A stretch of DNA of 49,229 nucleotides, taken from contig JAQGOC010000391.1 of assembly GCA_028293805.1 (NCBI GenBank), forward strand, positions 1-49,229. The letters run 5' to 3'. The notes below the pieces were generated by a model. The model worked only from the letters and a program-made list of their open reading frames with translations. It made no database searches and was not told the origin of the DNA. This document shows positions 18,128 to 26,638 of the stretch, in pieces. The stretch is from Gammaproteobacteria bacterium (GTDB lineage: Bacteria > Pseudomonadota > Gammaproteobacteria > Steroidobacterales > Steroidobacteraceae). A program made the translations under genes and the position numbers. The stretch's first letter is position 1, and each line of letters opens with the position of its first letter.

Positions 18128-19054
18128 TCATCGAGTGTCCTTGGGGGCTGCAAGCGCAAACGGGCCCGATCCCAGGCGGGCACGCAGATGACGAATGCAC
18201 AGCCGGGTCTTCGCAGAGTTCTCGGAGCGGATCTTGGTGACCGCCCAGACATCGGCCGGCTGCCAGAATTTGCGCAACAGGTGCACCAGCTCGCCACGCT
18301 CGAGACTCTCCGCGACATCCCAGTAGGAGCGCAGCATGATGCCGTGACCCTCGACGGCCCAGCGGCGAATCACGTCCCCATGATTGGATGCCAGCGCCGC
18401 GTTGACTCGGATGTTGCGCGTTCCGTCGGGTCCCCGCAGCGACCAACGCCCGAATGTCTCATTGCGTTCGCGAATGAGGAGGCAGGAATGTCGCGAGAGG
18501 TCGGCCACTGTCGCGGGTTCCCCACGCAATTGCACGTATTCGGCCGATGCGCACAAAATGCGGCGCCCGCGGGCCAGATGGTGCGGGACGAGGTGCGGTT
18601 CGCGCACGTCCCCGACGCGAATGTCGATGTCGATCTCCTCATCGACGAGATTCACCGATCGGTCCAGAATCTCCAGGTCCACCTCGAGTCCCGGATGCAG
18701 CTTGACGAGCTCCGACAGCGCGGGCGCAACGTGATTGCGTCCCAGACCGGAGCTCGCAGCGATTCGCAAGCCGCCCCGTATGTCGTCCTGACTGGAATCG
18801 AGCGTTCCATTGAGCTGATCGTAGGTATCGAGCACACGCTGTGCCCAGGAGAGCATCAGCTCGCCGCGTTCCGTCAACGACACCCGGCGGGGGCTGCGAT
18901 GGAACAGCTTCACTTTCAGGATCCGCTCCAGCAGGCCGATCCGCTTGCTCACGTACGCCGGTGAGGTTCCGAGCTCCGTGGCAGCGGCCGCAAAGCTTGC
19001 CTGGCGGGCAGCCTGGATGAAAACGCGCAGGTCCTGCGGAGGAATATTGTTCAC
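18128..19054 (-). CDS. LysR-family transcriptional regulator (DmlR/TtuA-like)
   Basis: DNA-binding regulator of 308 aa. The N-terminal winged helix-turn-helix (about 6-65) is typical: DLRVFIQAARQASFAAAATE and SPAYVSKRIGLLERILKVKL, with RVSLTERGE after it. The C-terminal periplasmic-binding-like effector domain follows (about 90-300, with GGLRIAASSGLGRNHVAPAL, DIDIRVGDVREPHLV, VEGHGIMLRSYWDV). The wording is like regulators of dicarboxylate or tartrate genes (DmlR, TtuA), which act on organic-acid inducers. The start is GTG at 19054 and lies inside an 11-bp palindrome that recurs upstream of the family B gene at 17613. The MmgE/PrpD gene diverges on the right, a typical LysR target arrangement. 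Confidence 0.92.
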   Translation of the reverse strand: MNNIPPQDLRVFIQAARQASFAAAATELGTSPAYVSKRIGLLERILKVKLFHRSPRRVSLTERGELMLSWAQRVLDTYDQLNGTLDSSQDDIRGGLRIAASSGLGRNHVAPALSELVKLHPGLEVDLEILDRSVNLVDEEIDIDIRVGDVREPHLVPHHLARGRRILCASAEYVQLRGEPATVADLSRHSCLLIRERNETFGRWSLRGPDGTRNIRVNAALASNHGDVIRRWAVEGHGIMLRSYWDVAESLERGELVHLLRKFWQPADVWAVTKIRSENSAKTRLCIRHLRARLGSGPFALAAPKDTR

Positions 19055-19062
19055 GAATCGTG
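19052..19062. promoter_or_regulatory. Palindrome CACGAATCGTG at the LysR start codon
   Basis: Perfect 11-bp palindrome overlapping the GTG start of the LysR gene, with the same core as the palindrome at 17508-17518. A regulator bound here could repress its own synthesis. The remainder of the 475-nt gap to 19529 shows no gene. Confidence 0.4.
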
Positions 19063-19454
19063 TTCTACGAGACCACGTGCGGCAGGGTTCTCATCGAAGT
19101 CGAACGGTCTAATCTCTTCAAGCACGCATACATGCATCGACCCGCCTGCCCACCCAGTCGCCGAACCATGAACAATTATAGGCTAGCGTTGTGATCCGCG
19201 GGGATCGAATCACCCGGGATGAGCTTCCTGAGGACACCGGCGTGCTCGCGGGAGCTGCACGTCGCACCGGGATTCCTCTAAATGGGCACAAGCTTGCCTG
19301 CAGCTGGGAATATTTCCCGCGCGCGGGATGCTTGCCGCCGACCGATGGGCTGAGAAGCCTGCGCCTGCACGCCGGCACGTTGCCGCGCCCAGGCGGCCTT
19401 CCCGGGGTTGGGGAGCCTATCCCGCCCCCGGACTTGATCAAACATCCGCATGCA

Positions 19455-19505
19455 TGCCACGGCGGCTATTCGCGCTGCCGTGGCACTGTCCATGTAATTT
19501 TTTTT
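19455..19505 (+). other. Leader hairpin plus T run before the MmgE/PrpD gene
   Basis: TGCCACGGC (19455-19463) pairs with GCCGTGGCA (19477-19485), a perfect 9-bp stem with a 13-nt loop. A run of eight T follows at 19498-19505. The 12-nt distance from stem to T run is longer than in classic intrinsic terminators, so this may be a leader structure or weak attenuator. The gene's ribosome-binding site AGGAG lies just downstream. Confidence 0.4.
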
Positions 19506-19529
19506 AAGCTGACAGGAGCGCGATAACAA

Positions 19530-21047
19530 ATGCACAGACGACAGTTTGGAACACTCTGCGTGGGCGCCATGGCGGCGGCTCTGCCCGCCGCGCGGTCTGT
19601 CGCGGCGGAAACCCAAAGTGCGCCGAAAGAGGGCGCCGCCGAGAAGGGCCCCGCAGGCGCAAAAGGCTTGACGGAGTACGTGGCCACGTTCGTGGTCAAC
19701 ACATCGTACGACGCCATTCCCGCCGACGTCATCGAGCTGGGAAAGAAATCCATACTCGATGGCTTCGGTCTGGCCTTGGCCGGCACCAAGGCGGAGTCGG
19801 GTCCGCTGTGCCTCGCCTATCTGGACACATTGGACAGCCGCGACGGCGAGGCGGTGTTGATTGGCACCGGTCGCACGGCCACCCCGCAGTTGGCTGCCCT
19901 GGTGAATGGCGTATCCATCCACGCCGATGATTTCGACGACACCCAGCTGGCCGTCGCGAAGGATCGCGTGTATGGACTGTTGACTCACCCCACGGTGCCG
20001 GTCCTGCCCGCGGCCTTCGCGCTGGCGCAGAAGACCAACGCCTCGGGCCGTGATCTGCTGCTTGCGTATCATCTGGGAGTCGAGGTGGAGTGCAAGGTAG
20101 CCGAGGCGATCGCGCCGCGCCACTACGAAGACGGCTTCCACTCTACGGGCACCTGCGGGCCGTTCGGTTCCGCTGCCGCGTGCTCGAAGCTTCTGAAGCT
20201 CGATGTGCCGAAGTTGCGCATGGCCTTCGGAATTGCCGCCAGCCGCTCTGGCGGACTTCGCGAGAACTTCGGCACCATGACCAAGCCTCTGCAGGCGGGC
20301 CATGCGGCTGCCAGCGGCATGGAGGCGGCGCAACTCGCCCAGCTTGGCTGGACCGCAGCGCCGCAGATCCTGGAGGCGGAGCGTGGATTCTTCCACGCCG
20401 CCGGTGGCACGTTCGACCCGGCCGCCATCTACCATAAGCTCGGTTCGCCGTGGACTTTTGCCTCGCCGGGCGTCTCGATCAAGCCCTATCCGTCCGGCTC
20501 TCTGAGCCACCCTGCCATGACGGAGATGGCGCGCCTCATCGAGGTGAACAACATAAAGCCCGCACAAGTCGTAAAGGTGGAGGTGGGTGCCAATCACGCC
20601 ATGCTGCAGGCCCTGTTACATCACAATCCGCAGACGGGGCTGGAGGCCAAGTTCAGCATGGAGTTCTGCATGGCCATCCTGCTGCTCGAGCGCAAGGCGG
20701 GACTCGCGCAGTTCAGCAACGCGGTGGTGCAGCGCCCCGATGTGAAGCAGATGATCGAGAAGGTCAGGTACTACATCGACCCGGAAGCCGAGTCCGCGGG
20801 CTACGACAAGATGACCTCGATCCTCAAGATCACGTTGAAGAGCGGCAAGGTCATCACTGGCAGGGCGAACTTCGGCAAGGGCAGCCCTGCCAACCCGATG
20901 TCGTTCGACGAGGCGGCGGTGAAATTCCGCGGCTGTGCCGAGTATGTGGGCTGGCCGGCCGCGAAGACGGAAGGCGTGATCACCTTCGTGAAGGCGCTCG
21001 AGACGGCGCCCGACATCAGTCAGCTGGCAGCGCTGCTGAAGACCTAG
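19530..21047 (+). CDS. Exported MmgE/PrpD-family protein
   Basis: Protein of 505 aa belonging to the MmgE/PrpD family (2-methylcitrate dehydratase, cis-aconitate decarboxylase and epimerase relatives), which act on tricarboxylic or dicarboxylic acids. After residue 45 the family fold is clear: IELGKKSILDGFGLALAGTK, VSIHADDFDDTQL, HPTVPVLPAAFALAQ, HLGVEVECKVAEAI, GFHSTGTCGPFGSAAA, AFGIAASRSGGLRENFGTMT, KPYPSGSLSHPAM. The N-terminus MHRRQFGTLCVGAMAA...VAAE is a signal peptide with an RRxF twin-arginine-like motif, unusual because characterised members are cytoplasmic. The ATG at 19530 has AGGAG upstream. It diverges from the LysR gene and converges on a family B gene at the 21071-21100 terminator. 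Reaction unknown. Confidence 0.85.
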   Translation: MHRRQFGTLCVGAMAAALPAARSVAAETQSAPKEGAAEKGPAGAKGLTEYVATFVVNTSYDAIPADVIELGKKSILDGFGLALAGTKAESGPLCLAYLDTLDSRDGEAVLIGTGRTATPQLAALVNGVSIHADDFDDTQLAVAKDRVYGLLTHPTVPVLPAAFALAQKTNASGRDLLLAYHLGVEVECKVAEAIAPRHYEDGFHSTGTCGPFGSAAACSKLLKLDVPKLRMAFGIAASRSGGLRENFGTMTKPLQAGHAAASGMEAAQLAQLGWTAAPQILEAERGFFHAAGGTFDPAAIYHKLGSPWTFASPGVSIKPYPSGSLSHPAMTEMARLIEVNNIKPAQVVKVEVGANHAMLQALLHHNPQTGLEAKFSMEFCMAILLLERKAGLAQFSNAVVQRPDVKQMIEKVRYYIDPEAESAGYDKMTSILKITLKSGKVITGRANFGKGSPANPMSFDEAAVKFRGCAEYVGWPAAKTEGVITFVKALETAPDISQLAALLKT

Positions 21048-21070
21048 AGCCGGAAACGCAGCAGCCGGGG

Positions 21071-21100
21071 GAAAAAAACAGGGCCTCCCCGGGAGGCCCT
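21071..21100 (-). terminator. Intrinsic terminator of the receptor/family B operon
   Basis: AGGGCCTCC (21080-21088) pairs with GGAGGCCCT (21092-21100). Read on the minus strand, the stem is followed after two bases by seven T (21072-21078). It lies 33 nt past the stop of the family B gene at 21133, so it ends that minus-strand transcript. It lacks a T run in the plus direction. Confidence 0.85.
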
Positions 21101-21132
21101 GAATCGTCGAAGGACCGGCAGGAAGTCCCGCT

Positions 21133-21612
21133 TCAGTCGCCGGCCTTGAACAAGGCCGCTTCCGAGGGGATCTCCTGCGCCAACTCGTCCCGCAGCTTCA
21201 ACACGCTGTGTAGTGCGTCAGCTTTCGGATCCTTCGAGTCCGCCGCCGGGTGGAAGTGAACTGCCACGAATCCGACCTTTTTGCCCGCGTGGTCCTTGAG
21301 GGTGACGCCCACATCGAACACGCCTCCCGGCAGCGGGTTCGGGCCGTCAGTCTTCCCGGTCTTCAGGGTCACCAGATCTGCGCCCTCCGATTTGTGCCCT
21401 ACGGAGGCACGATTGGTGTGGGCGATAATGATGTACTCCGAAGTACCCGGGGGTTTCGCATGAATCCCGATCGTGACGACATCGGGATGGTGCGCCTTGG
21501 CCTCATCTACGAGCTTCTGGGCGAAGATCGGCTGGGCGTCCTCGGCCGAGGCAAGCCCGATGGGGGCCGCAAGACACACTGCCACGGCAAGGACGGTTGA
21601 ATGTTTTGGCAT
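21133..21612 (-). CDS. Small exported PAS/Cache-like protein, family B copy 2
   Basis: Exported protein of 159 aa with a signal peptide (about 1-23, ending LASAE). The family B pattern is complete: IFAQKLVDEAKAHHPDVVTI, IHAKPPG, IIIAHTNRASVGHKSEGADL, LKTGKTDGPNP, VFDVGVTLKDHAGKKVGFVA, then a C-terminal helix LKLRDELAQEIPSEAALFK. The C-terminus matches copy 3 (DLAKKTPDVAALFKP) better than copy 1 does. The gene begins 31 nt after the TonB-dependent receptor on the same strand and is followed by a strong terminator, so the receptor and this protein form a two-gene operon. A periplasmic partner or ligand-handling role for the receptor is the natural inference; function unknown. Confidence 0.75.
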   Translation of the reverse strand: MPKHSTVLAVAVCLAAPIGLASAEDAQPIFAQKLVDEAKAHHPDVVTIGIHAKPPGTSEYIIIAHTNRASVGHKSEGADLVTLKTGKTDGPNPLPGGVFDVGVTLKDHAGKKVGFVAVHFHPAADSKDPKADALHSVLKLRDELAQEIPSEAALFKAGD

Positions 21613-21643
21613 ACGCTTGAGATGGCCTCCGCTATGGTTGTTT

Positions 21644-24622
21644 TTAGAAGGTGACCGTGGCGGTGGCGTAGATCAGCCGGCCGATCGGGGAGAACGTGGA
21701 GACGTCCGCGTTGTTGTCAACAAACGCCCGCGGCGCGAGCGGCGGCATCCGGTCCGCTATGTTGTTGACTCCCAGCGCGAACAATACATCGCCGGGGTGA
21801 TGGCCCTCTTGACGCCAGTCGTAGGCGACCCGAGTGTCGAAAGTGACATAGCTGGCGACCGGTATCGTCGGCACTGATGTGCCGTTGACGCCCGTATCGT
21901 TCGTCCCCGAGACGTAGGTGTTGTTGACCGACACATCCCAGTTATTGCGCGTCCAGTCCAAGGAGGTGAAGAACCGGTACGTCGGCAGCGTCCCGCCAAA
22001 GCCGCCGGTGGCCCCCGCATTGTTGGTCGAGCCCGCGTACTGGATGAAAGCGTGGCCCGGCGCGTCCTGGAAGTGGAACGACTTGAAGATCGCCCCGTTC
22101 GTCGAGACGGTGAACGTTCCGTAAGTGGTCCAGGGAAGGATGTAGTCCGCCGCCACAGTATACGAACGCTCCTGGAGGACTCCCAAATTCTGGAACTGGT
22201 CGGCGATGAACAGCCGATTGGCCGCGCCCGGATCGCCCTTGCCCGTGTTCGGGTTCGTGATGAACGCCAGCAGCTGGCCCGGATTCGCGAAGGGCTGGCT
22301 CGCGCCCGCAGACCCCACGAATCCGTCGACGCCCAGGTTGTTGAAGAATGGCGAGGCCGCACCCAGCTTGTTCACGCTGTCCAGGATGTTGCTGACGCCG
22401 ATGCCGCCCGGAAATCCATACAGGTTGATCGAAGAGAAGTCCGCGGACACGGTCAGACCCTGAATGAAGTCCGGACGAAACACGAGGCCGAGGGAACGCG
22501 ACACCGAGGTCGCCGGCTTCAGGTTGGGGTTGTTGCCATCCTGGCCGTTGAAGGGCAGGCCGCCGTAATTCGGTCCGAACAATCCCTGGATGACAGTCGC
22601 CGCAACCTGCCGGGTCGAGATGGGTGCGTATTCCGAGTACAGGAACGGCGCGCTGTATGACTTGGAGTAATTGCCGCGCACCGTGAGCTGCCGGTCGAAT
22701 GGCTGCCAGCGGAAGCCGATCTTCGGCACGTTGGACCGCCCGGTGTCGCTATATTTCTCGGCGCGCATTGCCGCGGTGAGATCCAGCGCAAATAGTCCGG
22801 GTACATGCCATTCGGGACTGGTGATGGGAATGCGCGTTTCGGCAAATAGAGAGCCGATCGAGCGATGTGCCTTGAACGGGTCGAAGTTGAGCCCGCCCTG
22901 CCATAGCTGCGCGTTGCCGACGGTTTTTCCGGTCACGGGATCCGTAACCCGGCCGTTCGCATCCGCCTGTCCCGTCAGCTCCTCGCGCCGGAACGCAAGT
23001 CCTGCCGCAACGGATACTTCTCCGGCCGGCAGGGAGAACACGCTACCGACGACTTTTCCGTCCCAGGCATACAACCGGCTTCTTGCACCGATGGTTTCCG
23101 TGCCGTACAGATTGGCGAGCGAGGCGGCACTTTGACCCGCGGCGAGCGCGAACGGATCCAGCGCCGGCTGCAATACCAGCGGACCGGAAACCGACAGGCC
23201 GCCGAGAACCTGACTGTATGCACCACCCGGCACCGCATTGCCGGCCTGGTCAAAGCCGCCGGCAATGGCACGCGTAAGGTTCGGTTTGAAGATCACGTTG
23301 TGGATCAGCTGCCGGAAATTGCTCTGGCTGAAATCCAGGCTCGTATCCCAGGTCCAGTCGCCCGCAATCTTGCCCTTGAGGCCGGCGAGCACGCGGCCGG
23401 AATCAGTCGTGTTGCCGAATTGTTTCGGATTGCTCAACTCGTTGAACGTGACTCCAGTGAACGCGGTCGTGAGCGGATTGTATGGTGCGCCCGCGGGAAC
23501 CGTCGGCGTGGAGAATACCGGCAGCCATTGCAGGGAATTCGTGCCATGCGAGAAAAGCGCATCGCCATACACCGTGACGCGATCGTCGAACAGGCGGGAA
23601 TCCAGATTCATCACGAACGAGCTCTGTTCCTGCTCGGACAGTATCGTCTGATACTGGGAGGCATCAAACGCCCCCGAGAGTGCCCCCGGCGTCGTTGCGT
23701 TGTAGGTGCCATTGGCGATCAGCTGGCCGACCGAGGTGGCGGTTGCCGCAGTGCCGGTGGGATTCACAGCGCTGGGAGACGTCAAGCCCGGCGCCAGAAT
23801 GGCTCCGGGACTGCCGCCGTTGGCGGCGACGGAGCCGGGTACGTTCGCCAGCCTGCTGAACATCGGGCTAGCGAATGAGCGGGCATTTTGGAACAACGGA
23901 TCCGTGTGCGTGTAGCTGGCAGAGGCCGTGATGCGCGTGTTGCCAAAATGTGTTCCGCCGGTGAGAAAGCCGGAGCGCTCGCGATAGCCGCCCTCCGCGC
24001 CGCCGTATCGACCGCCAGCCTGAAGGCCTTCATAGTCGGATTTGAGAATGAAGTTCACGACGCCGCCGACGGCGTCGGAGCCGTAGATCGACGATGCGCC
24101 GTCCGTCAGCACCTCTATGTGATCTATGGCTGACGGAGGGATCTGGTTGACGTCGACGAAATTCTTGCCGTTGGTGCCCGCGATGGCGTCAATCGCCATG
24201 CGCCGTCCGTTGACCAGCACCAGCGTCGGCAGGTTGCGCAATTGCAGCTGTGAGCCGCCGCCCGTGCGCTGATTATCGTTGTTGGCGTTGCTCGCCCCGG
24301 CGTTGCTGCGGCCGGCGAATGCGGGAATCGATTTGCGCAGGATCTCCAAAGCGTTGGAGCTGACGCCCGCCTGGGCGATTTTCTCCGCATCGAGCGTTAC
24401 CACTGGAATCGCGACAGCGTCCGGCGTGGTCGGTATGAACGACCCTGTAACGACGACCGTCTGCAGGCCCCCTGACGCATCGTTGGATGCGTTGTCGGTG
24501 GAGGCTGCATTCTGGCGGTCGGCCGCGCCTGCAGTAGTCGATTCTTGCGCATGTGCTTGCGAAACAACCGCATAACACGAGGCCAATGCTGCCGGCAGCA
24601 GATACTTGAATTTACATGACAT
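21644..24622 (-). CDS. TonB-dependent receptor without STN domain
   Basis: Outer-membrane receptor of 992 aa. The start at 24622 is preceded by a GAGGGGGG ribosome-binding site and begins a signal peptide (MSCKFKYLLPAALASCYAV...AHAQ); the open frame extends 28 codons upstream without such features. The TonB box is LQTVVVTGSF. The plug is intact (LEILRKSIPAFAGRSN, LRNLPTLVLVNGRRM, IDHIEVLTDGASSIYGSDAV, GGVVNFILK). The barrel ends with FSPIGRLIYATATVTF, with the usual terminal Phe. There is no STN domain and no FecI/FecR pair, so control must come from elsewhere. Plug wording is that of the broad receptor group common in sphingomonads and xanthomonads that take up large organic substrates. It forms an operon with family B copy 2. 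Confidence 0.93.
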   Translation of the reverse strand: MSCKFKYLLPAALASCYAVVSQAHAQESTTAGAADRQNAASTDNASNDASGGLQTVVVTGSFIPTTPDAVAIPVVTLDAEKIAQAGVSSNALEILRKSIPAFAGRSNAGASNANNDNQRTGGGSQLQLRNLPTLVLVNGRRMAIDAIAGTNGKNFVDVNQIPPSAIDHIEVLTDGASSIYGSDAVGGVVNFILKSDYEGLQAGGRYGGAEGGYRERSGFLTGGTHFGNTRITASASYTHTDPLFQNARSFASPMFSRLANVPGSVAANGGSPGAILAPGLTSPSAVNPTGTAATATSVGQLIANGTYNATTPGALSGAFDASQYQTILSEQEQSSFVMNLDSRLFDDRVTVYGDALFSHGTNSLQWLPVFSTPTVPAGAPYNPLTTAFTGVTFNELSNPKQFGNTTDSGRVLAGLKGKIAGDWTWDTSLDFSQSNFRQLIHNVIFKPNLTRAIAGGFDQAGNAVPGGAYSQVLGGLSVSGPLVLQPALDPFALAAGQSAASLANLYGTETIGARSRLYAWDGKVVGSVFSLPAGEVSVAAGLAFRREELTGQADANGRVTDPVTGKTVGNAQLWQGGLNFDPFKAHRSIGSLFAETRIPITSPEWHVPGLFALDLTAAMRAEKYSDTGRSNVPKIGFRWQPFDRQLTVRGNYSKSYSAPFLYSEYAPISTRQVAATVIQGLFGPNYGGLPFNGQDGNNPNLKPATSVSRSLGLVFRPDFIQGLTVSADFSSINLYGFPGGIGVSNILDSVNKLGAASPFFNNLGVDGFVGSAGASQPFANPGQLLAFITNPNTGKGDPGAANRLFIADQFQNLGVLQERSYTVAADYILPWTTYGTFTVSTNGAIFKSFHFQDAPGHAFIQYAGSTNNAGATGGFGGTLPTYRFFTSLDWTRNNWDVSVNNTYVSGTNDTGVNGTSVPTIPVASYVTFDTRVAYDWRQEGHHPGDVLFALGVNNIADRMPPLAPRAFVDNNADVSTFSPIGRLIYATATVTF

Positions 24623-24646
24623 TATCGGCGCGCCCCCCTCTGACGC

Positions 24647-24672
24647 TAACCTGGAAAAAAACGATAACCTGG
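24647..24672 (-). repeat. Direct repeat CCAGGTTA, period 18, upstream of the receptor
   Basis: On the minus strand CCAGGTTA occurs twice (24665-24672 and 24647-24654), separated by ten bases that include a T-rich run. It lies 25 nt before the receptor start. The spacing of almost two helical turns would suit a regulator binding one face of the DNA, or an RNA leader element. No family is assigned. Confidence 0.35.
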
Positions 24673-25010
24673 CGTCGCACTCCTGATCTAAGTCAAAACG
24701 TACCATACTTCCCTGACCGACCCAGTAAGACTAGCGCCTTCGCGCAGATCCTTTGCGCCTTCGTCGTGGTGTCTTGGAACACAGATCGTGAATGGGCGGT
24801 GTGAGCCGATTTATGAGCAGCAGCAAGGGTTAACAGCTCGCGACGAGCATGCAGCGGAGCAAAAGGCCCGCTTGCGCAGCGCTACCGCGCGGTAGCGACT
24901 CACTTGCACACTGTTGGGGCGTGTTCTAAAAGAGGGCCCTCGAATCGGCAACGGGTGGGAGCTGCGGGCCCTGCCTGATTGCCGGTTCCGTATTACACGG
25001 GAGTCGACGC
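24673..25010. other. Divergent control region between receptor and family A operon
   Basis: No gene is seen. This stretch, with the repeats to its left, must hold the promoters for the receptor (leftward) and for the family A operon (rightward). It includes CGCGCGGTAGCG near 24886-24897. I cannot assign confident -35/-10 boxes. Near its right end GGGAG (24999-25003) serves as ribosome-binding site for the TTG start at 25011. Confidence 0.4.
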
Positions 25011-25817
25011 TTGCAATCCAAATCCTCAAGTCACGGCGAAAACCGGCAGCGGGCGCTCGCATGCCTGGTATGTGCGTTCGTGTTTGGCCCGATCGCGGCG
25101 CACGCAGCGGCACTCGAGCGCAGTGTTGCGCAGGGCAAAAAGCTGCTGTACGTCATGAATTATCGCGAGGTGGATCTGGCCAAAAAAGAAGACCCACCGC
25201 GGCCGGCGTTGGTCAAAATGAAGCAGGAGGTCCTCGACGAGGACTGGAAGGTCGTCGCCCATCTGAAGTCACTGGGTTTCAACGTTACCACCTGCGATGA
25301 GCTCGCGGACGTGAGTCTCGCCAAGGGCAAGGATCTCGTGGCGATCTCCGAATCGGTCAACGCCTACGAGGTGGCGAATAAGTACACGTTCCTGACCATC
25401 CCGGTGATCGTCTGGGAGAACGACATATTCGACGATATGCGCATGACCGGCAAGCGGCTCCGCGTGGACTACGGCACCTACACCAAGGGCGCGACCTCGT
25501 TCGAGCTGTTCAACGCACCGCATCCGCTGTCGGCGGGGCTCGGCGCCGGAGTCCATCAGATCCTGCAGAATCCGGCACCCATCAACTGGGGGCTTCCGGG
25601 ACTTGGGGCCACCATCATCGCGACGCTGCCCGACCAGCCGGACAAAGTGACGGTCTTCGCCTACGAGAAGGGCGCAACGATGGAATACGACTACACGGCG
25701 CCAGGCAGGCGGGTCGGCTTCTTCGCCAACCGCGGTTATTTCGAGAACCTGACTCCTGACGGCCAGGCGCTGTTCGACGCAGCGTTTCTCTGGGCAGTCA
25801 GTCCGACACAGGAATGA
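25011..25817 (+). CDS. Exported GATase1/ThuA-like protein, family A copy 2
   Basis: Exported protein of 268 aa. The start is TTG at 25011, supported by GGGAG 7 nt upstream and by the following signal peptide (RALACLVCAFVFGPIAAHAA); no ATG or GTG precedes the mature domain. Family A motifs are KLLYVMNYREVDLAKKE, LKSLGFNVTTC, LVAISESVNAYEV, IPVIVWENDIFDDM, NAPHPLSAGLGAG, INWGLPGLGA, FAYEKGATMEYD and ALFDAAFLWAVSP. Pattern memory places this domain among glutamine-amidotransferase/ThuA-like folds found in secreted proteins. No conserved nucleophile cysteine is seen. It heads an operon with copy 3 and a periplasmic-binding-type protein, divergent from the TonB-dependent receptor. Function unknown. 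Confidence 0.75.
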   Translation: MQSKSSSHGENRQRALACLVCAFVFGPIAAHAAALERSVAQGKKLLYVMNYREVDLAKKEDPPRPALVKMKQEVLDEDWKVVAHLKSLGFNVTTCDELADVSLAKGKDLVAISESVNAYEVANKYTFLTIPVIVWENDIFDDMRMTGKRLRVDYGTYTKGATSFELFNAPHPLSAGLGAGVHQILQNPAPINWGLPGLGATIIATLPDQPDKVTVFAYEKGATMEYDYTAPGRRVGFFANRGYFENLTPDGQALFDAAFLWAVSPTQE

Positions 25818-25828
25818 GGCAGATCACC

Positions 25829-26638
25829 ATGCGCACGAAAATGTCCCGAATTCTCCCGGTCGGGGTGCTGGCTCTCGGCCTGGCAGCCGCGGTGTTCGCT
25901 ACAGAGAAGCAGCGCGTGCCCGACCATGGCGCGGGCGGCGCTCGCCTGCTGTACATCATGAATGTGCACAATCTCGAGATGGCCAAGGCCGAAGTGCCGC
26001 TGGATGCAACGTTGGTCAAACGGCTCCAGAAGACGGTCGACAACGACCAAAAGGTGATCGAGCGCCTCAAATCGCTGCACTTCGTAGTGAGCGTTGCCGA
26101 CGAGCATCCGAGCTCCGATGTGGTTTCCGGAGAGGATCTCATCGTGATCTCCAATTCGGTCAACGCGCGGCAGATGACGAGCCGGTTCGCCAGCCTCAAT
26201 GTTCCCATCGTGACCTGGGCGAGCGACCTGTACCCCGTCCTGCACATGACCGGCAACGTCGCAGGGCAGGACTACGGCACAACTGGAACCGTGGGGGGCA
26301 AGGACGGGGACCGGTTTACCTCCATCGTCAATGCGCCTCACCCGCTGGCGGCGGGCCTCGCCGCGGATGCGATTCAGGACCTGTACGACGATAACGAATT
26401 CATCACGAACTGGGGCAAGCCGTCGCTGGGCGCGATCAACATTGCCGTGATCGAAGGATTCCCCGATAAGCGGCTCGTGTTCGCGTACGAAAAAGGCGCC
26501 AGCATGGCGGGCAACGCTCTGGCGCCCGCGCGTCGTGTCGCTTATTTCCTGAATACCGAGGACTTCGGCGAGCTGCAGCCCGCGGGACTTGCCCTGCTGG
26601 ATGCGGCTGTCCTGTGGGCCTCCAGATCGCCACGATGA
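25829..26638 (+). CDS. Exported GATase1/ThuA-like protein, family A copy 3
   Basis: Exported protein of 269 aa, tandem paralog of the previous gene. I prefer the ATG at 25829, with GAGG 8 nt upstream; an ATG at 25814 overlapping the previous stop (ATGA) is in frame and possible. The signal peptide reaches about residue 25. Motifs: RLLYIMNVHNLEMAKAE, LKSLHFVVSV, LIVISNSVNARQM, VPIVTWASDLYPVL, GNVAGQDYGTTG, NAPHPLAAGLAAD, TNWGKPSLGA, FAYEKGASMAGN, ALLDAAVLWA. The WEND motif of the other copies is WASD here. Its stop overlaps the ATG of the binding protein at 26635 by 4 nt. Two different family A proteins in tandem may form a heteromer (inference). Confidence 0.75.
   Translation: MRTKMSRILPVGVLALGLAAAVFATEKQRVPDHGAGGARLLYIMNVHNLEMAKAEVPLDATLVKRLQKTVDNDQKVIERLKSLHFVVSVADEHPSSDVVSGEDLIVISNSVNARQMTSRFASLNVPIVTWASDLYPVLHMTGNVAGQDYGTTGTVGGKDGDRFTSIVNAPHPLAAGLAADAIQDLYDDNEFITNWGKPSLGAINIAVIEGFPDKRLVFAYEKGASMAGNALAPARRVAYFLNTEDFGELQPAGLALLDAAVLWASRSPR

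Noticed and set aside
19278..20597. Minus-strand open frame of 439 codons opposite the MmgE/PrpD gene
   Set aside because: The MmgE/PrpD frame has all family motifs; the antisense frame is compositionally odd and lacks any motif.
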